Shown: positions 28,834 through 36,958 of the stretch, in pieces
Numbering within the stretch: position 1 is the first letter of the stretch
Layout: each line of letters begins with the position of its first letter
Assembly: GCF_003977665.1 (NCBI RefSeq)
Contig: NZ_RYYV01000003.1
Location: 248,001 to 312,000, forward strand
Length of the DNA: 64,000 nt
From: Dyella choica
Lineage (GTDB): Bacteria; Pseudomonadota; Gammaproteobacteria; Xanthomonadales; Rhodanobacteraceae
Direction: 5' to 3'
Made by a program: the position numbers and the translations under genes
The notes under the pieces: model-generated
Databases searched by the model: none
Seen by the model: only the letters and a program-made list of their open reading frames with translations
What the model was told of the DNA's origin: nothing

Positions 28834-28851
28834 GAATGTTATAATGTATCA
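28834..28851. promoter_or_regulatory. Candidate Zur box and promoter before the MerC-type gene
   Basis: GAATGTTATAATGTATCA resembles the gammaproteobacterial Zur palindrome built on ATGTTATA-N-TATAACAT; the left half fits well and the right half partly. The same bases contain a perfect TATAAT at 28840-28845. A repressor bound here would cover the -10 element. Confidence 0.5.
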
Positions 28852-28876
28852 AAAGCCGGTGCCGCGCCGGCCTTTT
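28851..28876. terminator. Hairpin after zur
   Basis: AAAAGCCGG and CCGGCCTTTT flank a short loop, giving a GC stem with A and T runs on either side. It could end zur transcripts, or sit in the leader of the MerC-type mRNA if the overlapping TATAAT is used. Confidence 0.55.
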
Positions 28877-28897
28877 CGCATTGTGCCGTCCCTGCCT

Positions 28898-29332
28898 ATG
28901 GATACCACGCCCACGCAAAAGAGCGCCCGCTGGTGGAACCTCGCCGATCGCATCGGCGCCGCCGCATCGTTCCTTTGCGCCATTCATTGCGCCGCGTTGC
29001 CCTTCGTACTTGCGATACTCCCGCTGGTCGGCCTGAGCTTTCTCGCCGATCACGCCTTTGAGCGCAACTTCGTGTTGTTTGCCAGTGCGCTGGCGCTGGT
29101 CGCACTGGTCAACGGCTATCGCCGCCACCATCGACCGCTGCCGCTGCGCCTGGCGTTTCCGGGACTCACGCTGCTGGTGATAGGCGTTACTTTCGCGGAA
29201 AGCCATTCGATCATCGTGCACAGCGTGATGGTGACCTGCGGTGGCTTGCTGCTCGCCTCCGCGCATTTCTTCAATCTTCGTTTCGACCGGCTGCATGGCC
29301 ATGTGCATGGTCCGCAATGTGCACACGGCTGA
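28898..29332 (+). CDS. MerC-domain membrane protein
   Basis: A 144-residue protein with four hydrophobic segments and the MerC Cys pair in FLCAIHCAALP (near residue 27). MerC proteins carry mercury in mer operons; versions next to zur are thought to move zinc or another metal. The tail HGHVHGPQCAHG is His-rich. The ATG at 28898 is chosen because upstream in-frame codons overlap the hairpin and promoter. No mer genes are present, so mercury resistance is unlikely. Confidence 0.82.
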   Translation: MDTTPTQKSARWWNLADRIGAAASFLCAIHCAALPFVLAILPLVGLSFLADHAFERNFVLFASALALVALVNGYRRHHRPLPLRLAFPGLTLLVIGVTFAESHSIIVHSVMVTCGGLLLASAHFFNLRFDRLHGHVHGPQCAHG

Positions 29333-29388
29333 ACCGTGCAGGGACGCGGTGATTGTGTAACGGGCAGGTTGGTTCCTAGCATGGCGGC

Positions 29389-30339
29389 ATGAATCACGCG
29401 CACGGCCACATCCACGATCATCATGATCATCACAGTCATCCCCACGCCACGAACGTAGGCGGGCGTGAGCGCAAATTGCTGTTTGCCTTCGTGCTCACCA
29501 CGGGCATGATGCTTGGCGAAGCCGCCGGCGGCTGGTGGTCCGGATCGCTGGCACTGCTCGCCGATGCCGGCCACATGCTGGTGGACGCGGCCGCATTGCT
29601 GCTTGCCTTGTTTGCCGCGCGCATGGCACGGCGTCCGGCCGATGCGCAGCGCACTTACGGCTACGGCCGCATGGAAGTGCTGGCCGGTTTCGTGAATGCA
29701 CTGACGCAATTCGTGCTGGTCGGGTTCATCGCCTATGAAGCCATCGAACGCTTCTTCAAGCCGGTGGCGATACTTTCCGGCGTGATGCTGGTGGTGGCGA
29801 TCATCGGCCTGCTGGTGAACCTGATCGTGCTGCGCAGCCTGCACGACCACGCCCACGACGACGTGAACATCGGCGCGGCGAGCCTGCACGTGCTAGGTGA
29901 TCTGCTCGGATCGGTCGGTGCCGTGTTGGCTGCCCTGGCGGTTCGCTGGCTGGACTGGAATTGGGCGGATCCGGCGTTATCGGTGCTGGTGTCGCTGTTG
30001 ATCCTGCACAGCGCCTGGCAGTTGTTGCGGCGTTCCACGCATATCCTGCTGGAGGGGGTGCCCGAAGGCATGGATCCGCACGAAGTGGAAACGGCCTTGC
30101 GTAGTGCCGATGCATCGATCCGCGACGTGCACCATCTGCATGTGTGGCAGCTCGCTTCCGGTTCACGCATGGCCACGCTGCACCTGGAACTGCATGATCG
30201 GGACGCCGGCGCGCGTGCCTTGGCAGCGGTCAACCGCACCTTGCTGGAGCGTTTTGGCATCCGTCACGCCACGGTGCAGATCGATCCGGGCGATTGCCCG
30301 GACGGCAGCCCGGGCTGCAATGCGCAGCATCATCATTAA
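29389..30339 (+). CDS. Cation diffusion facilitator, zinc exporter (ZitB/CzcD type)
   Basis: A 316-residue CDF transporter with six membrane segments (about 25-205) and a cytoplasmic C-terminal domain. Metal-site signatures LADAGHMLVDAAALLLAL and NIGAASLHVLGDLLGS carry the HD pairs of the transport site. Both ends are His-rich (HAHGHIHDHHDHH and NAQHHH). It exports zinc or similar ions. It follows zur and the MerC-type gene. Confidence 0.93.
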   Translation: MNHAHGHIHDHHDHHSHPHATNVGGRERKLLFAFVLTTGMMLGEAAGGWWSGSLALLADAGHMLVDAAALLLALFAARMARRPADAQRTYGYGRMEVLAGFVNALTQFVLVGFIAYEAIERFFKPVAILSGVMLVVAIIGLLVNLIVLRSLHDHAHDDVNIGAASLHVLGDLLGSVGAVLAALAVRWLDWNWADPALSVLVSLLILHSAWQLLRRSTHILLEGVPEGMDPHEVETALRSADASIRDVHHLHVWQLASGSRMATLHLELHDRDAGARALAAVNRTLLERFGIRHATVQIDPGDCPDGSPGCNAQHHH

Positions 30340-30350
30340 GCCTGGGCGCC

Positions 30351-30378
30351 TTGCGCTTTGGCCTACGGCTGCTACGAT
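30351..30378 (+). promoter_or_regulatory. Candidate sigma-70 promoter for the THX gene
   Basis: TTGCGC at 30351-30356 and TACGAT at 30373-30378 are spaced by 16 bases, 40 bases upstream of the THX start. The fit is fair. Confidence 0.4.
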
Positions 30379-30417
30379 GATTGGCCATCAACAGCATTAC
30401 GAATCAAGGAGCTTCCC

Positions 30418-30585
30418 ATGGGCAAGGGCGATCGCAAAACCCGCCGCGGCAAGACCTACCGTAGCAGCTACGGCAACACCCGCCTGCACTCCGCAAAGCC
30501 TGCAGTGGCCGGCGCCAGCTCGGCCGTGACCAAGCCGGCTGCCGTGAAGAAGGCTGCTCCCGCTCCGAAGAAGAAGTCGGCCTGA
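30418..30585 (+). CDS. Small ribosomal protein THX
   Basis: A 55-residue, very basic protein. The N-terminus MGKGDRKTRRGKTYRSSYGN matches bTHX, which sits in the head of the 30S subunit. The C-terminal half is an Ala/Lys-rich tail, longer than in Thermus. An AAGGAG site lies 6 bases before the ATG. It has its own terminator and probably its own promoter. Confidence 0.9.
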   Translation: MGKGDRKTRRGKTYRSSYGNTRLHSAKPAVAGASSAVTKPAAVKKAAPAPKKKSA

Positions 30586-30611
30586 ACGAGTCCGCTCGCA
30601 GGTACGGAAAG

Positions 30612-30634
30612 CCCCCGCCAGTCGGGGGTTTTTT
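30612..30634 (+). terminator. Intrinsic terminator after the THX gene
   Basis: CCCCCG-CCAGT-CGGGGG followed by TTTTTT. A textbook rho-independent terminator 26 bases after the stop. Confidence 0.92.
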
Positions 30635-30635
30635 G

Positions 30636-31859
30636 TTATGGAACCGGTACAGCCACGCCGCCGACCCATAGCCGTCTCAGCAGCCCGCCGCCGATCCAAT
30701 AGCAAAGCTCAGCCGGCTGCTTCACATTCCACACCACCAGGTCCGCACGCTTGCCGAGCGCCAGCGTGCCGCGATCCGCCAGGCCAAGCGCGCGCGCGGC
30801 GTTCACGGTGATACCGCGCAGGGCCTCCTCGGGCGTCATGCGGAATAGCGTACAAGCCATGTTTGCGGCAAGTCGCAATGAAAGCAGGGGGGACGTGCCG
30901 GGATTGCAGTCCGTCGCGATCGCGATGGGAACACCATGGGCGCGCAGAGCCGTCACCGGTGGCAGCTTGGTTTCGCGTAGCGCATAAAATGCGCCTGGCA
31001 ACAGCACGGCGACGGTGCCTGCGCGCGACATCGCTTGAATGCCCGCGCTGCTGAGGTATTCGAGATGATCGGCCGATAGCCCGCCGAATTCGGCTACCAA
31101 CGCGGCACCGTCCAGATCCGAGAGTTGCTCGGCATGCAGCTTCACGCGTAAGCCAAGCTGCCGCGCGTGCTCGAACACGCGTTGGGTTTCGGTGCGGGTG
31201 AAGCCTATGCCTTCGCAGAAGGCATCCACCGCGTCCACCAGGCCTTCGCCGGCGAGGGCGGGCAGCCATTCATGGCAGACCAGGTCGACATACTCATCCC
31301 GGCGCTCCTTGTATTCGGGAGGCAGGGCATGCAGGCCAAGCAAGCTGGTCTGAACGTGAATCCCCAGCGCCTGGCCGATACGGCGCGCCACGCGCAGCAT
31401 GCGCCGTTCCGCTTCCAGCTCAAGGCCGTAGCCGGATTTGATTTCCAGCGTGGTGACGCCATCGGCAAGCAAAGCGCGTGCGCGTGGCAGCGACTGGTCG
31501 AACAGCTCGTCTTCGCTTGCGTTGCGCGTGGCGCGCACGCTGGAGACGATGCCGCCGCCGGCGCGTGCAATCTCTTCGTAGGTGGCGCCATTGAGACGCA
31601 GATCGAATTCCTGCGCGCGGTCGCCGCCGAATACCAGGTGCGTATGGCAGTCGATCAAGCCTGGCGTGACCAGCGCGCCGTCGACGTCATGCACCACGCG
31701 TGCGGCGGAGGCTGATGCTGCAGGCAGGTCGCGCATCGAGCCGATCCATACGATCCGTCCGTCCTGGCAGGCGACGGCGGCATCGTCCAGCTGACCATAG
31801 CTGGCTTGGCCAACGAAAGTCGCCAGCGAGGCGTGGGTGAGTAGCAGATCCCAGTTCAT
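30636..31859 (-). CDS. hutI: Imidazolonepropionase
   Basis: A 407-residue amidohydrolase that opens imidazolonepropionate to formiminoglutamate in histidine breakdown. [12 protein letters not shown] near residue 77 holds two metal ligands; LHAEQLSD and DCNPGTSP are later family motifs. Its ATG overlaps the last base of the upstream clcA stop (TGATG), so it is coupled to an ion antiporter gene rather than to other hut genes. hutF and hutU lie elsewhere in the window. Confidence 0.95.
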   Translation of the reverse strand: MNWDLLLTHASLATFVGQASYGQLDDAAVACQDGRIVWIGSMRDLPAASASAARVVHDVDGALVTPGLIDCHTHLVFGGDRAQEFDLRLNGATYEEIARAGGGIVSSVRATRNASEDELFDQSLPRARALLADGVTTLEIKSGYGLELEAERRMLRVARRIGQALGIHVQTSLLGLHALPPEYKERRDEYVDLVCHEWLPALAGEGLVDAVDAFCEGIGFTRTETQRVFEHARQLGLRVKLHAEQLSDLDGAALVAEFGGLSADHLEYLSSAGIQAMSRAGTVAVLLPGAFYALRETKLPPVTALRAHGVPIAIATDCNPGTSPLLSLRLAANMACTLFRMTPEEALRGITVNAARALGLADRGTLALGKRADLVVWNVKQPAELCYWIGGGLLRRLWVGGVAVPVP

Positions 31860-33241
31860 CAGTCGGATTCTTCGCTATGGGAATGGATGGGAGCCATCGG
31901 TACGGCCCTCAGCCGCTCGAAGTCCTGGATCATGCGTTCGGCAAAATCCTTGTACACCGGCGTGGGCGAAACGATGGATGACGCGGCACGCGCCAGCAAG
32001 CACGCGGCCATGATCGGTATCACCATGTTCTGGTTGTTGGTGAGTTCCATCGCGATCACCGCGGAAGTGAGCGGCGAACCGGTCACACCTGCGAGATAGG
32101 CGCTCATGCCCAGCAGCACGACTGCCTCGCCCGGTACATGGGGAAGAAAGTAGGCAATGTTGTGGCCCAGGCCCGCGCCGACTGCCAATGCCGGCGAGAA
32201 GATGCCGCCCGGAATACCGGCCCAGTAGGACACCACGTTGGCCAACAGCTTGAGCACGCCGAAACCTTGTCCGGGCGTATCGGCGGCACCTTGCACGAAC
32301 GCGCGCGCCTGCGCGTAGCCGGTGCCATAAACCGTGTCATGCGACAGCACGCCGATCACCGCCAGGGCAAACCCGCAGCCGATCGCGAATGGCACGGGGT
32401 GGCGTTCGCGCAGCTTGCCGATGGCCGCCAGCGGGCCCTGCCTGCCCAGCAGGATCAGCCGCGCGAACAGGCCGCCCGCCAGGCCGCAAACAACGCCGCA
32501 CTCCAGAACCGCCAGCCAGGCATGCCCCAGGGGCAGGCTGGCCTGCACTGTGCCGAAATAGGCGTAGTTGCCGAGGATGCCCATCGACACTACGCCACCC
32601 ACGAACACGGCGGTGAGCAGCAAACCGCTGAACCGGTGTTCGAAGGTGCCGGCCAGTTCCTCGATGGCGAACACCACGCCCGCCAGCGGCGTGTTGAAGG
32701 CGGCGGCGATGCCGGCGGCGCCACCGGCAAGCACGAAGCGCGACAGGGCCTTGGGATCGTCGAAGCCGAAGCGCCGGCCAAGCCAGTGCATCAGTCCCGC
32801 GCCGACGTGCACGGTAGGCCCTTCACGGCCGATCGAAGCGCCCACGGCCAGCGCGAGCAGGGTCAGCACCATCTTGCTGAGCGCGATCGGCAGGGCCAGC
32901 ATCTTTGCGCGAAAGCCGGCATCGTCCACTTGGATGGCCGCAATCACTTGCGGAATGCCGCTGCCGCGCGCAGCACGCAGGCGCCCTTCGGTAACCCAGC
33001 ACAGCAGGCCGAAAACCAGCGGAGTAAACACCAGCGGCAGCCAGCTCCCGTGAGTCAGCAGTAGCTGGAACAGGCGGTATGCCCAGTCGCTGGCCTTGGC
33101 GAACAGGATCGCGGCGAGCGCGACGAGTACCGCGCCGCTCCATAGCGCGATGCGGCGTTTCCATTGGTAGGGCGCGAAGAATTCGTGACCCAGTACGGCG
33201 CGCAGGCGGGGGTTGGAGGCTTTGGGGGCTGGCGCGGGCAT
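31859..33241 (-). CDS. clcA: ClC-family chloride/proton antiporter
   Basis: A 460-residue ClC protein with the selectivity motifs GSGIP (93-97), GREGPTVH with gating Glu140, and GIPGGIFSP. Glu195 in FAIEEL matches the internal proton glutamate of E. coli ClcA, which argues for an antiporter over a channel. It would help in acid stress. No Shine-Dalgarno is obvious. hutI follows directly by a one-base overlap. Confidence 0.93.
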   Translation of the reverse strand: MPAPAPKASNPRLRAVLGHEFFAPYQWKRRIALWSGAVLVALAAILFAKASDWAYRLFQLLLTHGSWLPLVFTPLVFGLLCWVTEGRLRAARGSGIPQVIAAIQVDDAGFRAKMLALPIALSKMVLTLLALAVGASIGREGPTVHVGAGLMHWLGRRFGFDDPKALSRFVLAGGAAGIAAAFNTPLAGVVFAIEELAGTFEHRFSGLLLTAVFVGGVVSMGILGNYAYFGTVQASLPLGHAWLAVLECGVVCGLAGGLFARLILLGRQGPLAAIGKLRERHPVPFAIGCGFALAVIGVLSHDTVYGTGYAQARAFVQGAADTPGQGFGVLKLLANVVSYWAGIPGGIFSPALAVGAGLGHNIAYFLPHVPGEAVVLLGMSAYLAGVTGSPLTSAVIAMELTNNQNMVIPIMAACLLARAASSIVSPTPVYKDFAERMIQDFERLRAVPMAPIHSHSEESD

Positions 33242-33271
33242 CGGCAGATTATGGCAGACGCGCAGCTTTGC

Positions 33272-33299
33272 TCCCTCTCCTATAGGTAGTAGGGGAGGG
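33272..33299. repeat. Short CTCCCTCTCC...GGGGAGGGG palindrome
   Basis: CTCCCTCTCCTATAGGTAGTAGGGGAGGG forms a short stem between clcA and the GNAT/nitrilase gene. It belongs to the same loose group as 26405 and 57492. Confidence 0.45.
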
Positions 33300-33308
33300 G
33301 CAGGCGAT

Positions 33309-34871
33309 TCAGCGCGACTGTCTCAGCCACCGAGTCTCATACAGGTCATACCTTCGATCCTTCAGGTTCTGCACCGTACCCGCATTGCGCGCGCGCGCCA
33401 GGCCTTCCAGCCTGAGATCGGCGAACAGCACCGTTTCGATGTTCGGCGTGGAATCCGCCGCCACCCCATCGCGTGCAAACAGGAAATCGCTGGGCGTCAG
33501 AATGCAGCTTTGCCCGTACTGGATGTCGAAATTGTTGACTCCGGGCAGGTTGCCGACGTTGCCGGAAAGGATCACGTAGCACTGGTTTTCGATCGCCCGT
33601 GCCTGGGCGCAGTAGCGAACGCGCAGATAGCCTTCGCGCACGTCGGTGCAGAAGGGCACGAACAGCATCAAGGCGCCCTGGTCCGCCAGATGCCGCGCTA
33701 CTTCGGGAAACTCGGCGTCATAGCAGATCATCACGCCGATCGGGCCGCAGTCGGTCTGGATGGTCGCGGCGCCGTCGCCGCCGGATACGTTCCACACGTT
33801 GCGTTCGCTGGGCGTGGGATGCAGTTTTTCGCGCTCGTGGATCGAGCCATCGCGCAGGCATACGTAGCACACGTTGTGAATGTCGCCATTGGACTGTTCA
33901 GTAGGATGCGAACCGCCCACGATGTTGATGTTGTAGCGCACCGCCAGGTGGTTGAAGAGTTCCTTCACCTGCGGCGTGTAATGGCTCAGCTTGCGGATGG
34001 TTTCCACCGGCGAGAGTTCTTCGTTCTCGATCGACAGCAACTGCAGCGTGAGCATTTCCGGGAACGTCACGAAATCCGCGTTGTAGTCCGCCGCTATGTC
34101 GGTGAAGTATTCGACTTGCGTGGCGAATTCGTCGAACGACTTGATGCGCCGCTGCTGATATTGCACGGTTGCCACGCGCACCGAATCGGGCAGGTGCCGC
34201 GGCGACTGTACGGCGGGTATGTCCGGTTGATCGAGCAGGGCCGGGTTGCGCCATACCAGGTGCGCCGCGTAGCCAAGCGACTCGTAGTCCGACGGCACAT
34301 ACCCGCGCAGCAGCCCGATGATCTCGAAATCGTTCGCCAGCTGGAAACTCAGGGTGGGATCGCGCCGGCGACCTTCCACCACCGCCTGTACATAGGTCTC
34401 CGGACCGCCATACCGCTGGACGTTTCGGGCCAGCCCGGGGATGCGCCCGCCGAAGGTGATGCCACGCAGCTTCAGGTCCATGCATAGGCGCTTGCGTGCT
34501 TGATACAGCCGTTGGCCGATGCGCATGCCGCGGTAGTCCGGATGCACCACCACCTCCATGCCGTACAGCCAGTTGCCGTCCGGGTTGTGGCGCGAGGCCA
34601 TGCCGCCGCCGGTGATCTGCATCCAGGTGTGCGGTTTCAGCGCCAATGACTCGTCGAGGCGGAAGGTGGCGCAATAGCCCACGATGTTGCCCTCGTACTC
34701 CACCACGAATTGGCCTTCGGGGAAATGCGTCTGCTGGGAGCGCAGCATTTCCGCCGAGTGCCCCCATTCGGGCGTGTAGACGCGAGCAGTAAGGTTGACC
34801 AACGCGGCCACATCGCCCGGGACCGCTTGGCGCAGGTTCAGCAGGGGGGCGTTTTCATTCTTCTTAGCCAT
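33309..34871 (-). CDS. GNAT acetyltransferase fused to a carbon-nitrogen hydrolase
   Basis: A 520-residue two-domain protein. Residues about 10-190 are a GNAT domain (VVHPDYRGMRIGQRLYQAR binds acetyl-CoA). Residues about 212-480 are a nitrilase-superfamily amidase with Glu in TFPEML, Lys in EKLHPTPSE and Cys in MICYDAEFPE. This fusion is known as a conserved bacterial family, but its substrate is not. Glutamine or omega-amide turnover is one possibility. The second in-frame ATG (34871) is spaced better from AAAGGA than the first (34880). It is divergent from hutF. Confidence 0.9.
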   Translation of the reverse strand: MAKKNENAPLLNLRQAVPGDVAALVNLTARVYTPEWGHSAEMLRSQQTHFPEGQFVVEYEGNIVGYCATFRLDESLALKPHTWMQITGGGMASRHNPDGNWLYGMEVVVHPDYRGMRIGQRLYQARKRLCMDLKLRGITFGGRIPGLARNVQRYGGPETYVQAVVEGRRRDPTLSFQLANDFEIIGLLRGYVPSDYESLGYAAHLVWRNPALLDQPDIPAVQSPRHLPDSVRVATVQYQQRRIKSFDEFATQVEYFTDIAADYNADFVTFPEMLTLQLLSIENEELSPVETIRKLSHYTPQVKELFNHLAVRYNINIVGGSHPTEQSNGDIHNVCYVCLRDGSIHEREKLHPTPSERNVWNVSGGDGAATIQTDCGPIGVMICYDAEFPEVARHLADQGALMLFVPFCTDVREGYLRVRYCAQARAIENQCYVILSGNVGNLPGVNNFDIQYGQSCILTPSDFLFARDGVAADSTPNIETVLFADLRLEGLARARNAGTVQNLKDRRYDLYETRWLRQSR

Positions 34872-34979
34872 GCTCTTCATCCTTTCGCAGAGAAGGTGAA
34901 GCAGATGCGAGTATGGCCGTTGGGGAGCCTTTGATCTCCCTGGGCCGGTTACACTTGGCGGGCTATACGGAGATTATTC

Positions 34980-36350
34980 ATGAGTGAAACGGCAGCGGTC
35001 TACCAGTTCAGTGCGGCGCATGCTTGGGCTGACGCGCAGTGGCGCAGCGATGCCAGCTTCGGCGTGGACAGCCACGGCGGTATTTGTGCCGCTGCCGGCG
35101 ATGTCCCCACCTACCTCGATGGCTGGGTCTTGCCCGGCATGCCGAACCTGCACTCGCATGCCTTTCAGCGCGCCATGGCGGGCCTCGCCGAACGCCGCGG
35201 CCCGGGCGACGATTCCTTCTGGACCTGGCGCGAAACCATGTACAGCTTCGCCGAGCGCATCGACCCGGACAGCTTGCAGGCCATTGCCGCGCAGCTGTAC
35301 GTGGAAATGCTCAAGGCCGGCTATACGCAGGTCTGCGAATTTCACTACTTGCATCACCAGCCCGACGGCGTGCCCTATGCGCAGCCGGAGGCCATGTCGC
35401 TGGCGCTGATCGAAGCTGCGCGCGAAGCGGGCATCGCACTCACTTTGCTACCCGTGCTGTACATGAGCGGTGGTTTCGATGGCCGTGCGCTGTCGCAACG
35501 CCAGCGGCGCTTCGGCAACAACGTGGACGGCTATCTGCAGCTGCTCGCCAACCTGCGCAAACATGAAAGCCGTGACGTGCGCGTGGGCGTTGCCCTGCAT
35601 TCGCTGCGCGCCATTCCCGAAAGCGCATGGCGCAGTGTGGTTGAACAGGATGCGCTGAAAACCGGCCCGGTCCATATCCACATCGCCGAGCAGATCGGCG
35701 AGGTGCAGGATTGCCTGGCCACGCGCGGTGCCCGTCCGGTGGAGTGGCTGTTCGAGCATGCGCCGGTCGACAGCCGCTGGTGCCTGGTGCATGCCACGCA
35801 TCTTACCGAACAGGAAACGGCGCAGCTTGCGCGCAGCGGGGCGATTGCCGGCCTGTGCCCAACCACCGAAGCCAATCTCGGCGACGGCCTGTTTCCGCTT
35901 GCGCGCTATCTGGATGCGGGCGGCACGCTCGGCGTGGGTTCCGACTCGCATATCTCGGTATCGCCGATCGAAGAACTGCGCTGGCTCGAATACGGCCAGC
36001 GCCTCAGTACACGCCACCGTAACGTTGCTGCACGCCATGCCGGCGATAGCGTGGGCGAAACCTTGTGGCGGGCAGCCTTGAAAGGCGGAGCGCAAGCGGC
36101 GGATATGCCGATCGCTGCACTGGAAGTGGGCAAGCGAGCGGATTTCATCGTGCTGGATCCGGAAGCGCCCTCGCTGGCTGCGCGTGACAGTCGTTCGGTG
36201 ATGGACAGTTTGCTGTTTGCTGGCAACAGGTCGCCGGTACGCCACGTGATGGCGGGCGGTAAATGGGTGGTGCGTGACTTCGTGCATCGCGATGAAACAC
36301 GCATTGCCGCGCGTTATCGCGCCGCTGTCATGCGCCTGGCCGGCGCGTAG
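34980..36350 (+). CDS. hutF: Formimidoylglutamate deiminase
   Basis: A 456-residue amidohydrolase that deaminates N-formimidoylglutamate to N-formylglutamate. Metal-ligand motifs NLHSHAFQRAM, VHIHIAEQ, VHATHLT and VGSDSHIS are present. HutF marks the Pseudomonas-type route that needs a formylglutamate deformylase, which is not in this window. A GGAG site precedes the ATG. An inverted repeat follows the stop. Confidence 0.93.
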   Translation: MSETAAVYQFSAAHAWADAQWRSDASFGVDSHGGICAAAGDVPTYLDGWVLPGMPNLHSHAFQRAMAGLAERRGPGDDSFWTWRETMYSFAERIDPDSLQAIAAQLYVEMLKAGYTQVCEFHYLHHQPDGVPYAQPEAMSLALIEAAREAGIALTLLPVLYMSGGFDGRALSQRQRRFGNNVDGYLQLLANLRKHESRDVRVGVALHSLRAIPESAWRSVVEQDALKTGPVHIHIAEQIGEVQDCLATRGARPVEWLFEHAPVDSRWCLVHATHLTEQETAQLARSGAIAGLCPTTEANLGDGLFPLARYLDAGGTLGVGSDSHISVSPIEELRWLEYGQRLSTRHRNVAARHAGDSVGETLWRAALKGGAQAADMPIAALEVGKRADFIVLDPEAPSLAARDSRSVMDSLLFAGNRSPVRHVMAGGKWVVRDFVHRDETRIAARYRAAVMRLAGA

Positions 36351-36357
36351 GTTTGCA

Positions 36358-36450
36358 ATGTCCAGCAGGTTTGCAGCCGGAGCCGGATCATCGGAAGGCT
36401 GCTGCCCGCTACCTTGGGTGGCGGCCTCCGGCTGCAAGCCTGCTGGACAT
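36358..36450. repeat. Inverted repeat with 25-base arms after hutF
   Basis: ATGTCCAGCAGG-T-TTGCAGCCGGAG at 36358-36382 pairs with 36426-36450 with one mismatch. It lies between the converging hutF and STAS genes, and no gene is seen in 36351-36565. Confidence 0.88.
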
Positions 36451-36565
36451 CTGTGGGCATTGTGGTGGAAGCGGCATGTAAAGCGAGTAAAGAGCGCACG
36501 CGCCGGCGTAGAAAATGCGTAATTTCGGTGTGATGCCGCAGCGAAGGGGATGACCGTGTCCCCGT

Positions 36566-36958
36566 TTACTCCAGTTCCCCTCCCTCGTTCACCATCTTGC
36601 GCTGAATTCGATCAAGGTAATCGTCAAGCTCGCGTACGTCCTGGAAAATCTCTTTGACCGGCACCGCCTTGACGATGTCGAACACCTTGCGAACCTGTGC
36701 CTGCGGATTCACCAGCAGGGTATGGCCGTCGCGTGCGCGCATGGCTTTCCTGGCTTTGGCGATGCTTCTGAGCCCCGCACTGCTGATGTAGTCGAGCGCG
36801 GACAGATCGAGCACCAGGGTGCTGCCCATCCCCATTTGTTCCAGCACCTTTTCCGCTTCCTTGTCGAATTCGCCAAAGCTCATCGCGTCCAGGCGTCCTT
36901 CCAGGTAAAACGTGGACCGTTGCGGGCTGAACGGATCGATGCGTAGGTTAAGTGCCAT
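36566..36958 (-). CDS. STAS-domain anti-sigma factor antagonist
   Basis: A 130-residue SpoIIAA/RsbV-like protein. DYISSAGLRSIAKAR contains the likely phosphorylation site, Ser60 by alignment with the DSSG motif. Unphosphorylated STAS antagonists bind an anti-sigma kinase and free a sigma factor or output protein. The ATG at 36958 lies 11 bases inside the upstream phosphatase gene, so the pair is coupled; an ATG at 36982 is possible. A Lys/Glu-rich C-terminal extension is present. Confidence 0.88.
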   Translation of the reverse strand: MALNLRIDPFSPQRSTFYLEGRLDAMSFGEFDKEAEKVLEQMGMGSTLVLDLSALDYISSAGLRSIAKARKAMRARDGHTLLVNPQAQVRKVFDIVKAVPVKEIFQDVRELDDYLDRIQRKMVNEGGELE

